Assembly (NCBI GenBank): GCA_002049455.2
Contig: KV918788.1
Location: 186,001 to 250,000 of the forward strand
Origin: Porphyra umbilicalis
Taxonomy: Eukaryota > Rhodophyta > Bangiophyceae > Bangiales > Bangiaceae
Length of the DNA: 64,000 bases
Reading direction: 5' to 3'
Under the pieces are notes generated by a model. That model made no database searches. It worked only from the letters and a program-made list of their open reading frames with translations, and was not told the DNA's origin. Shown here piece by piece: positions 56,331 through 64,000 of the stretch. Made by a program: the position numbers and the translations under genes. Positions within the stretch are counted from its first letter, which is position 1. Every line of letters starts with the position of its first letter.

Positions 56331-56759
56331 CATGTGTACCTCCTCTGAGTGAAGCCATGTCATTGGACTGTGGCGTCGTCAGGACACGTGTGGCAATGAA
56401 TTGTTTGTGCTTGATTTTCATGGCGAGCGGTGACGACAGAAGCAAGTTAAATAATAATGTCGATCGGCAGTGTATCGAGCCACAAGATCTTGCGAAGCTC
56501 GCACGCGCCACCATCGTGCGGCACTTGGCACGAGTGCCGCCCCCACCGCAGGCCGCCGCCCTGCCCACCGTGCTGCTGCCCGCAATCCTCCCCCCCCGCC
56601 CCCCCGCGAGGCGACCGCCGGCAATCTCCGTGGCTTAGTCGCCTGGTGCCGCTCCGCCGCCGCGGCGCGTGCGCTCCGTACCCTCCCGCCGACGCACGTG
56701 CGCTCGCCGCCAGCCTCTACGCCGCCCAAGCGCAGTGGGCGGCGTCGGTGGCGGGCAAC

Positions 56760-57175
56760 GGCGCCATGAGCGGCGACGGCGGCGGCAGCAGCTGCGGCGG
56801 CGGCTGCACCGGCGGCTGCGACGGCGGCAGCGGCGACGGCGGCGGGGGCGGGGGCGGCGGCGGCGACGGCGGCGGGGGCGGGGGCGGGGGCGGCGGCGGC
56901 GGCAGCGGCGGCGGTGGCGGCGGTGGCGGCGGCGGTGGCGGCGGCGGCGGCGGCGGCGGCCCGCTGCCGCTGCCTGCCACCTCCGTGACGTCCCCCCCGG
57001 TGGCCGCCTCGGCGCAGCCGTCGCGTACCCTCCCGCCGCCGCACGTGCGCTCGCCGCCAGCCTCGACGCCGCCCAAGCGCAGGGGGCGGCGTTGGTCGCG
57101 CTCAACGGCGCCATGAACGGCGACGGCGGCGGCTACGGCCGCGGCTGCGGCAGCAGCGGCGACGGCGGCGGCGGC

Positions 57176-57208
<33 letters not shown>

Positions 57209-57214
57209 GGCGGC

Positions 57215-57265
<51 letters not shown>

Positions 57266-57290
57266 CGGACTACTGCCGCTGCCTGCCGCC
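56760..57290. repeat. GGC trinucleotide-rich arrays, two related copies
   Basis: Long GGC/GGT runs at about 56770-56960 and 57130-57265, each preceded by a similar CTCGCCGCCAGCCTC segment (56708 and 57050). Poly-Gly, poly-Ala and poly-Pro frames here are artefacts of the repeat. Confidence 0.8.
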
Positions 57291-57715
57291 ACCGCGGACG
57301 CCTCGGTCGCGCCCCCCGCCGCCGCCGCAGGCACACAGTTGGCCGTCTGCACGCGCCGGCGGCAACGGCTGCGTGCTGAGTGGCCTCGCCTGTGGCGCGG
57401 GGTCAGCGGCGGCAGCGGCGTCGGCGGCGGAGTCGGCGACCCGCCTTCGGGCGCTGCCGCCGTCGCGGGAGCGTCACCACGGGTCGGCACCGTGTGGAGG
57501 CCGCGGCGGGCCGGCGGGGGCGGCCCTCAGCGACGACCGCGGCTGAAGAAACCCGGGGGATCCCCCGCCGTACCAGTCGGCCAGCCGCTCGGGGCTACCG
57601 GCGCTGGGGGCCTCCCGCCGTGGACACGATCGTTACGAAGGTGTGTAGGAAAAAAAAACCCTGCCCAGCGGGAAAAAAAAACCTTTGTGTCTACTCTACT
57701 ACGCCCTACATCACG

Positions 57716-59302
57716 TCACCCAACGTACGGGGCAAGCAGTTCGCCTCGGTCGCGATAAATGTCCGCAGTCAGGTCGGCTCGCAAGCGCTCGTTCTCCTCC
57801 ACGTTCTGCGTCTCAGCCCAAGCATCAAAAATGGCAGCCATGCCGGCGGCAGGCGGGTGGGCGACAGGATTAAGAGCAGGAGGCGCGTTGCCGACGGCGT
57901 CAATGTTGTCCATTGCCGCAGCGACGCCGCCGACGCCACCGCCAGGTGCTGGAGCCCCGGCGGCAGCAATAACACCGCCGACGCCACCGCCGCTGCCGCC
58001 GCCAGGTGCAAGTGCCCCGGCGGCAGCAGTGCCGCCAGCTGGTGCCCCACCGCTCTGTCCTTCCCCACCATCTGACCCGCCGCCAGCATCGCCACCTACG
58101 CCACAGTTAGTCCCATCATCACCCCCCGCCGCACGTCGACGGCGACTCAAAAAGTTGCTACGTCGACTCTCCACACACATGTTGTGCAGAATGCAAATGG
58201 CCTTGTAGGTCGTCACTAGCTGCGACACAGAGCGGTAGCGCCCAGGGTGGAGCGCAACATGAAAGCGCTTCATCAATACGCCAAACAGCCGCTCCACGTC
58301 CTTCCGGATGGCCTCTTGGAGGCGGTTGAACGTCGTCTGCTCCTCGGTGGACGGCTTGGGGTGCGGCGACATCAGAAAAGCGTAGCGCGGGTAAATCCCG
58401 TCGACAAGGTAGTAGGGTAGCGTGCGGGTGCGGCCATTGATAGTAAAGGGCGTGCCGCGCGGCGGCCACCGGCCGCCAGTGACGTCCAGGTACAGCGGCG
58501 ACTGCTGCATGACGTTGATGTCGTTAAGACTGCCGGGGGCCCCTACAAACAGGTGCCACACCCACAGGTCCTCGTCACACACAGCTTCTACGACGATGCC
58601 CCTCTTGCCCTTGCGACTCTGGTACGCCCCCGCCATCCCCGTCGGGCACTGGTGCCACTCCCAATGGCAACAGTCGAGGGAGCCCATGCACCCCGGCATC
58701 CCGCGCTCCTTGTTGCGCTCCATAATGGTGTTGAGCTCGTCTTGGTTCGGTCGTCGCAGGTAGGTAGGTCCCCATCGCTTGACAATAAACTCCATCAGCA
58801 ACTTGGTCGACTTGGCGATCACCGTCCGGGACAGGCGCACGTACTCGTCCGCTCGGTCGGCCGCCTCGCCGTAGGCGATCACGCGAAAGGCTGCCACCAC
58901 CTTCTGCAGTGGATGCGCTTGCAGCTTGCCCGTCGCATTAATGCGTTGTTGGAAGAAAGGCTCGTCCTTGACAGCCAAATAGATACGCCGAAAGACGGCG
59001 CGGGGGACACGGAACCGCGTCTCAAAGTCCCGGTCATCGTAGATAGGAAGCAGACCGCCAACACCGAAGTAGTCTCGCAAAATGGCGTGCACACCGGCCG
59101 CAAAGTCGCGGCGCTTGTTGCCACGGCGCCCCGCGGTGGAGCCACGATAGAGCCATCGTCGCGCGATGCGCTTGGCGCGCGCGCGTCGGCGCACCGCCAT
59201 GAGCACATTGACGTGCGCCTGCACCACAGCAGCAACATCCGCGCCGTCGTCCTCGGCCAGCAGGGCGGCGGTGGCCGAGACCTCCTCCTCCTCGACGTCC
59301 AT
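57716..59302 (-). CDS. PIF/Harbinger DDE nuclease (transposase), 528 aa, apparently intact
   Basis: Catalyses excision and insertion of Harbinger elements. The ATG at 59302 gives MDVEEEEVSATAALLAED. A helical N-terminal region (FRVPRAVFRRIYLAV, AFRVIAYGEAADRADEYVRL) precedes the RNase H-like core. Catalytic residues are Asp210 in GCMGSLDCCHWEWHQCP, Asp261 in GSLNDINVMQQSPLY and Glu337 in RKDVERLFGVLMKRF, each in the family signature, with YYLVDGIYPRYAFLM between. After KAICILHNMCVESRR there is a Gly/Ala-rich insert and a C-terminal DRGELLAPYVG. No stop or frameshift interrupts the gene. The frame continues upstream to 59827 without a better start. It is convergent toward the SANT gene (50374) and H3 lies between. 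Terminal repeats specific to a Harbinger element were not found. Confidence 0.93.
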   Translation of the reverse strand: MDVEEEEVSATAALLAEDDGADVAAVVQAHVNVLMAVRRRARAKRIARRWLYRGSTAGRRGNKRRDFAAGVHAILRDYFGVGGLLPIYDDRDFETRFRVPRAVFRRIYLAVKDEPFFQQRINATGKLQAHPLQKVVAAFRVIAYGEAADRADEYVRLSRTVIAKSTKLLMEFIVKRWGPTYLRRPNQDELNTIMERNKERGMPGCMGSLDCCHWEWHQCPTGMAGAYQSRKGKRGIVVEAVCDEDLWVWHLFVGAPGSLNDINVMQQSPLYLDVTGGRWPPRGTPFTINGRTRTLPYYLVDGIYPRYAFLMSPHPKPSTEEQTTFNRLQEAIRKDVERLFGVLMKRFHVALHPGRYRSVSQLVTTYKAICILHNMCVESRRSNFLSRRRRAAGGDDGTNCGVGGDAGGGSDGGEGQSGGAPAGGTAAAGALAPGGGSGGGVGGVIAAAGAPAPGGGVGGVAAAMDNIDAVGNAPPALNPVAHPPAAGMAAIFDAWAETQNVEENERLRADLTADIYRDRGELLAPYVG

Positions 59303-61018
59303 ACTGAAGGCAGGGACGCAGACGACCGGACCCCGTGGGGCGCGGGGTGGGAATGGGGAACAACAGCAGGGGCGCCTAGTGCGTCGTGGAAAGGGAGGAG
59401 GGGGGGGGAGGGGGGACGAGCGGTGCGAGCAGCGCGCGTGCCCAGCGAGATCGAGGAGGGGGGGGAGTGGGATGGAGCCCAGCGGTGAGAGCAGAGCGCG
59501 TGGCCGGCGCGATGGAGGAGGGGCCGCGTCGGCCGTGCTCACGGGTGTGGTGGGTGGACAAAAATCGGCGGCGGCGGGATGGGGGTGACGACGGCGGTGG
59601 CAATCAGCGGGCGGCCCGTGCCGTCCTCTGAATGGCGTGTCCGGCCGACCACTGCGGACAGCCACCCCAGCGCACCCCCCCACCGCTGATGCACGCCGGG
59701 ATGCCCCGCCACCACCCCCCCCAGGCAGCGCTCGTGCGGGCGCCCCTGCCACTGATGCACGGTGGCTGGGCGGCCACCCCCCTCCAAACGGTGCCGATCG
59801 CGGCCCCCCCCATCCAGGCGCGACCATTCAGGCTGCAGGACCCCCTCAGGCTCCTGTCAGGGCGCCCCAATAGCTGTGGCACAGCGACCGGCCCGATCTC
59901 GCCCCTCCACGCGGCGCTGTCGACGGCCCGCGCCGCCCTCGCGCCACGACCTCCCTCCACGTGGGCCCCCAGGGAGGCCCTACGCAGGCGCAGCACCCCT
60001 GGGTCGACAGCCCCACCCCTCTCAGATTGCTCTGTGAGCGATGCGTGGGAGCCACGCAGGCGCAAAAAGATCCAACGCGCTTCCCTCTGTGCACGCCGTA
60101 ACCAAAATATCTCGCGAGCCGTGGGTCCGCTTTCGAGAGGAGTGGTCCAGATCGACAATTTCTAGTTTCTGAATGACTGTGAAAAACCGGGGCTGATCGT
60201 GGACCCACACGTTGCTCGCTTAAGCGTGCTATCTTCTATACTATTTCGAATCGTTCGACCAATGAGAGAGCATAGAAGAATGGGGTCGGCTTCGGTCCGA
60301 CCCCATTTCCGGTCGGGAATGGGGTCGGTCCGGCACGGGCCCTATTTCTGAAAGCAACATATGCGTTGTACTTACGTCATTTGCTTTGGGCGAAATGATG
60401 CCTAAATGGGGTCGGAGATGTTGATGCGGGAGCGTTCCGGCCCCATTTCCTTAATAATGAGACACGTTTGCGCCACGTTGCGCCACGTTTCGCAAATATG
60501 ACTTGGGGCCGACGTTGCAGGGTTTGCTCTGAGTGCACAGGGCGCGCGGGCTCAGGAAGTGGACGCACACCGTGGTTCTGTGTGTGTTGTCTGCAGCTAC
60601 GCCGCTTCGTGCTGACCCGCGCTACAGGCCGTGATGCTGCGTTTTTTTAGGCTGGCCTGAACCGGTACCGGCTGGTGGACATTCTGATATGTACAACGAC
60701 GCTTCTGTGTGTCATGAATTATTCAACCACGCTCGACGTGGAAGCGGAAGATGTCGAAAGTAGCGAACGAAAAGATGCGTGCGACTGCTGTGGAGGAAAG
60801 GTCTTCTGTATGGGAAGGGAACAAGAAGGCAGCCGCTGCGACCGCCGCATCCCTGTCAATGGAGGCGCCCACAGCCGACGCGCTTGCCACCGTCGCCGCC
60901 TCGGCGGCGCCGGCACCGGCAGCGCTCTTTTCACCCGCCTCGCCGACCGCATGTACCGGCCTCTCATTGGCTTGGTTGCCGTCGACGCCAACAGTGCGAC
61001 CGCCGCCGGCACAAGCAC
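59303..61018. other. promoter side of the nuclease and moderate-GC region, no gene recognised
   Basis: 59.3-60.1 kb is GC-rich with overlapping low-complexity frames. From 60.17 kb composition drops and no gene is recognised. A frame at about 60930-61010 (RLADRMYRPLIGLVAVDANS) looks protein-like and may belong with the transposase remnant that follows. Confidence 0.4.
60278..60455. repeat. cluster of inverted AATGGGGTCGG motifs
   Basis: AATGGGGTCGG occurs at about 60279, 60319 and 60404, with reverse complements at 60297 and (CGGCCCCATTT) 60440. It could be one end of a further element or a fold-back sequence. Confidence 0.6.
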
Positions 61019-61213
61019 GACGTCCAGACGGACTGCGCACTGCGGGTGGTGCCGTTAGCCCGCGTCCCGCGGGTGATCCATGTCATGCCCGAGCTCGCAC
61101 AGCTGATGGAACGCAAGAACTTCGGGGCTTCCCCTGCCGCGCTGGACAGCCCGCTCGCTGAGCGTCTAGCAATGCATTACATTTTGAACGTCTCTTATCC
61201 ATGGGACGTTTGA
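61019..61213 (+). pseudogene. C-terminal remnant of a second Plavaka/KDZ-like transposase
   Basis: The frame ending at TGA 61211-61213 reads ALRVVPLARVPRVIHVMPEL, then AQLMERK, and ends HYILNVSYPWDV. This aligns over about 60 residues with the C-terminus of the intact transposase at 36638 (ELVAVPLSRVRRVVHVVPDF and RYMVNDFYPWK). The rest of the gene is missing upstream. It is a different, diverged family member, not a copy of the 11.7-kb element. Confidence 0.65.
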
Positions 61214-61929
61214 TTTTCGTCGGTCTCCTGCTCTATTGCTATTGCTGAACTGTAGACACTGTGCTCCTTTGACCGAATGGAGCAACACTATGCCGGTGTT
61301 CGCCGTCCCTTCCACTCTTCTTGCCAGCCGAAGTGCGCCGCGTAGAATAATCCGAGCACCATCTGACCCCGTCAGCATGCCCAAGTGTCGTGCCGCAGCG
61401 ACCAGTGGCCCGAAGTCTCGTGGATAGCTCGGCACACACGAGCTCCCCCCTCGCAGCTTGGACACATGGCTCATCAGAGAGCCGTGCGAGCGGCTATTGG
61501 GCCAGCTGCTACGCTTCCCACTGTGTCTTCGGGTGGGCCCGCGCTCGAAGGACACGCCAAATACCATTGCCACGATCTCTCATTGCAATCGCCTGGGGTC
61601 CTTAGCTCTACTCTAATGCACCAGTCGGGTCCTTAACGCGGCCTTACCGTATCTCTATCGTGTTTGACATGTGACCATCGCGAGTCTTTATTTTGCGACA
61701 TGTGACCATCGCGAGCCCACCCCCCTCCAGGGGCTGGAAACGCCCAACGGAAATGGCGTTCGTTGGGGCTCCGTTGAGCTCCGTTGAGCTTCAACGGAGC
61801 CCAACGGTTTCGCGTTTAGTTGGAGGTTGTCTTCAACGGGCCGTCCGTTGAAGAACCGTTGGGCTCCGTTGGGAAACTTAATTTGTAGTGGCAACCGTCA
61901 GCTTTGTAGTGGCAACCGTCAGCTTTGAC

Positions 61930-63074
61930 TGAGTGCCGGCGGACCGGTCCAGCGGGGCCCGATCAGTGGTCCACTGTCCCGATTTGTTTTGGTGGCTCGT
62001 TTGGGATGCGAAACGTAGGCCGCGTAGGGCACCCGTCGGTCGCCACGCAGCGTCACACTGCCTGGCCGTTGGGCTACGCGGCAGGGCGCTTGTCTTGTCC
62101 TTAGCCGGTCCACGCCAGCCCGCGCCCGGCGGGGCCAAGCACGAGTGTCGCGCGGGAGCCGATCTGGGCCGCCGCGGCCGTCGCCGCTGCGCAGACGTCT
62201 CCGCCCATTCGTCAGCTCCCCGCGACCCCACGCGTAGCTCCTGATCGGATACCCTTGCAGAGGCACACCCGATCTGGGCCAAGACCGCGCCTTGACACGG
62301 GCAGGACCGACCTGCCCTGGTGACCAGGGTCGCGCGGGCCACCCCCCTCAAAAAGGCGTTTTGCGGGTGCCCCCCTCTCGACAATCAAAAAACGACACTG
62401 TCGCGCGGGGGCTGTGGCGATCCCGTTGTTGCACACACCCGCATCATCCGCAGCAGGAGGCCGTCTGGCAGCGCCACGTACTCGCAGGAAGACGGGCGTT
62501 GCGGCGTCTCGGCGAGATGGCGCCAGGGGGCCCGCCACCCAGGGCCTGCCAAATCTCGTCCCTCGTCCGGCCCAACCGCCACCGTCCGCTGTGACGGCGG
62601 ACACCAGACACCAGCCGCGGTGGCACGCGCCCAGGCCGGCGGCTGCTGGTGGCCGAAGGCGGATTCGCACGCGGCCCACCGCCGCGTGCCGGGGTTGAGG
62701 GCCCCGCGCGCCTGCCGGTGGAGGGGCGGACCCTCCGCGCTGCCCAAACTGCCCCGGTGGCGGCAACCCCCTTGTTTTTTTGACCTCGCGTCGTGGTCGA
62801 GCGCGCGCTCGCACTGCCAGCGGCGATAAGAGGCAGCGAGGTCCCGCTGCGGGGCGCAACCGCAGCGGCAGCAACGTACCCGCGCCACTCCTCCGCAGCG
62901 TCAACGTCCGCCGGGCTTGCCCGCCGCTCGCCCCGCTCTCCTTCCCGCAGGACGTTGCCGATCTGCGTCGCCGGTCCCTCCTCCGCGCACGCACCGACGT
63001 TACAAGCCAAACGGTCGTTGCGTCTTGTGCGGCACTGTTTGTCCCCCCCCCCCCCTGCTCCGCTCCCCCATCAT
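61930..63074. repeat. ~1.14-kb repeated block, copy 2
   Basis: Counterpart of 40616-41758 and the right end of unit 2. The few differences seen are mostly single substitutions and a C-run length change. Upstream, GTAGTGGCAACCGTCAGCTT occurs twice in tandem (61885-61926). Confidence 0.85.
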
Positions 63075-63103
63075 CGACGGATCCGCGTTTGCGGTCGGTC
63101 GCC

Positions 63104-64000
63104 ATGCCCGAAGCACCCACCCCCTTCTCGGCCTACAAGGTGCGGTCGCCCGGCGCTCGCTCCGGGGCGTCCCCCGGGTGGCGCCACCCCGCCGCGCCGT
63201 TGGCCAACGCGCCGACGGCGTCGCGGTTTTGCCGGTCGGGCGGCGGCGACGGGGGCCTCCCGTCGGCGCTGCCGGCGTTTTCCGACGCGGGGGTGAGCGG
63301 CCAGCGGGCGGCGCCGCCGCCCGGCCCGGTCGCCCGCCCGCCGCGGGCGGGTGGTGTCGGGCCGAGCCGCTTTTCCGCGTCGTCGGGCTCGTCGGTCACG
63401 TCGGCCTCGTCGCCGCCGTCGTCGCCCAAGCTCGGGCCGGCTGACTTGGCGGCGTCTGAGGAGGGGCCCCACAAGGTCGCCTATTCGCCCGCCAAGCGGC
63501 CGCGGCGGGGCCTCGCGCGCCTCCTCTCGGCGCTCACGTCGAGCAAGGGCGGCGGCGCCGCGACGCCGACCGGTCGCAGGCCGCCACCGCCGCCAACGTC
63601 CCCGCCGTCCAACACGGTCGTGCCGCGGTCACCAAACGACATGCCGTGGTCGCCCAACGCGCGCCTCGCCGCGTCGGCGGGCCTCGTCCAAATGCGGGAG
63701 CGCAAGGCGCGCGGGGGCGGGGGGTTTCCGCCCCCGCCGCCGCCTCCGTCGGACCGCCAGTCGATCGTCGGCGGCCGCCAGTCGGTCGTCGGAGGCCGCC
63801 CGTCGACGGTCGGCCGCACGTCGGTCGCCAGCCGCACGTCGGTCGCCGGCCGCACGTCGGTCGTCGGCCGCCGCCCATCGACGGTCGGCCGCGCGTCGAC
63901 GGCCGCCGCCGACGGCCGCCCGCGAATGTCCGCGGGCGGGCGGCGGCCGCTGCCGACCGCCCCGGCCGCCGCCGCTGGCGTGACGTCGACCGAAGGGCTG
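63104..64000 (+). CDS. N-terminal part of an unknown Ser/Pro/Arg-rich protein, open at the window edge
   Basis: The ATG at 63104 (context GCCATGC) opens 299 codons with no stop to the end of the window. It starts MPEAPTPFSAYKVRSPGARS. Codons end almost wholly in G or C and the composition is disordered, with many SP and TP pairs (SASSPPSSPKLGP, VPRSPNDMPWSPNARL) as in phosphoregulated proteins. Near 63760-63890 a degenerate repeat of the type GRTSVAGRTSVVGRRPSTVG occurs, rich in R-x-S/T motifs. KRPRRGLARLL may be a nuclear localisation signal. No domain is reached before the edge, so function is unknown. It starts 29 bp after the end of the duplicated unit, so its promoter would lie inside the repeated block. 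Confidence 0.65.
   Translation, partial: MPEAPTPFSAYKVRSPGARSGASPGWRHPAAPLANAPTASRFCRSGGGDGGLPSALPAFSDAGVSGQRAAPPPGPVARPPRAGGVGPSRFSASSGSSVTSASSPPSSPKLGPADLAASEEGPHKVAYSPAKRPRRGLARLLSALTSSKGGGAATPTGRRPPPPPTSPPSNTVVPRSPNDMPWSPNARLAASAGLVQMRERKARGGGGFPPPPPPPSDRQSIVGGRQSVVGGRPSTVGRTSVASRTSVAGRTSVVGRRPSTVGRASTAAADGRPRMSAGGRRPLPTAPAAAAGVTSTEGL

Larger units (their letters stand above)
47130..61916. mobile_element. 14.8-kb insertion, probable giant or composite DNA transposon
   Basis: Unit 1 lacks this whole stretch. A 14-bp direct repeat CGTCAGCTTTGACT lies at both edges (47116-47129 and 61917-61930). The ends share CCCAACGGA in inverted orientation (47137-47145 and about 61866-61874) and dense CAACGG/CCGTTG motifs (47130-47290 and 61740-61880), which suggests they belong to one element. 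Contents: a Myb/SANT-like protein, a divergent histone H3, a PIF/Harbinger nuclease, minisatellites and a Plavaka/KDZ-like remnant near the right end. It could be one giant element or nested insertions. The exact termini are uncertain. Confidence 0.65.
41759..63074. repeat. tandem segmental duplication, unit 2
   Basis: Second copy of the unit, joined directly to unit 1 at 41758/41759. Interrupted by the 0.78-kb element at 44583 and the 14.8-kb insertion from 47130. Without these it is 5,733 bp against 5,735 bp for unit 1. Confidence 0.9.

Overview
The window looks like nuclear DNA of a GC-rich eukaryotic alga. A bangiophyte red alga (Porphyra/Pyropia type) is my best guess. The basis is a eukaryotic gene set (importin-beta family receptor, PA-TM-RING ubiquitin ligase, M14 carboxypeptidase, histone H3, intron-containing tRNA-Ala), very high third-position GC, few short GT-AG introns, and very long C or G homopolymers inside and beside genes. 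No ribosomal or organellar marker is present, so the taxon is inference.

Layout. 1-23.4 kb is ordinary genic DNA: a small Cys-rich membrane protein (1242-1814), importin-7/8-like receptor (2600-6704, minus), PA-domain RING-H2 ligase (7762-10055, minus, one intron), a near-perfect 670-bp inverted repeat (10331-11689), a secreted protein of unknown function (12734-13489, minus), gene-poor DNA with small inverted-repeat elements, and tRNA-Ala(AGC) with a 13-nt intron (19556-19640, minus).

23.4-63.1 kb is a direct tandem duplication of one roughly 5.73-kb unit holding a zinc carboxypeptidase gene. Unit 1 is 23424-41758 and unit 2 is 41759-63074. Each copy has been inflated by different insertions, so each copy serves as the empty-site control for the other. 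Unit 1 carries an 11.7-kb DNA transposon (26633-38346) and a 0.88-kb hAT-like element (39666-40541). Unit 2 carries a 0.78-kb non-autonomous element with similar ends (44583-45362) and a 14.8-kb insertion (47130-61916). Subtracting the insertions leaves 5,735 and 5,733 bp.

The 11.7-kb element is the most interesting object. It has inverted termini starting CGTCTCCTTAG, a 2-bp AT target duplication, a four-exon gene for a 1114-aa Plavaka/KDZ-like DDE transposase with an N-terminal C2H2 finger, a divergently transcribed 880-aa protein that I do not recognise, and long GC-rich minisatellites near both ends. The 14.8-kb insertion holds a Myb/SANT-like protein, a complete PIF/Harbinger nuclease, a divergent histone H3 (Arg at position 9), large minisatellites, and a C-terminal remnant of a second Plavaka/KDZ-like transposase near its right end. 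After unit 2 a new gene begins at 63104 and runs open off the window.

Reading-frame breaks in several conserved genes fall at long G or C runs. I treat these as probable homopolymer length errors or variation rather than gene death.
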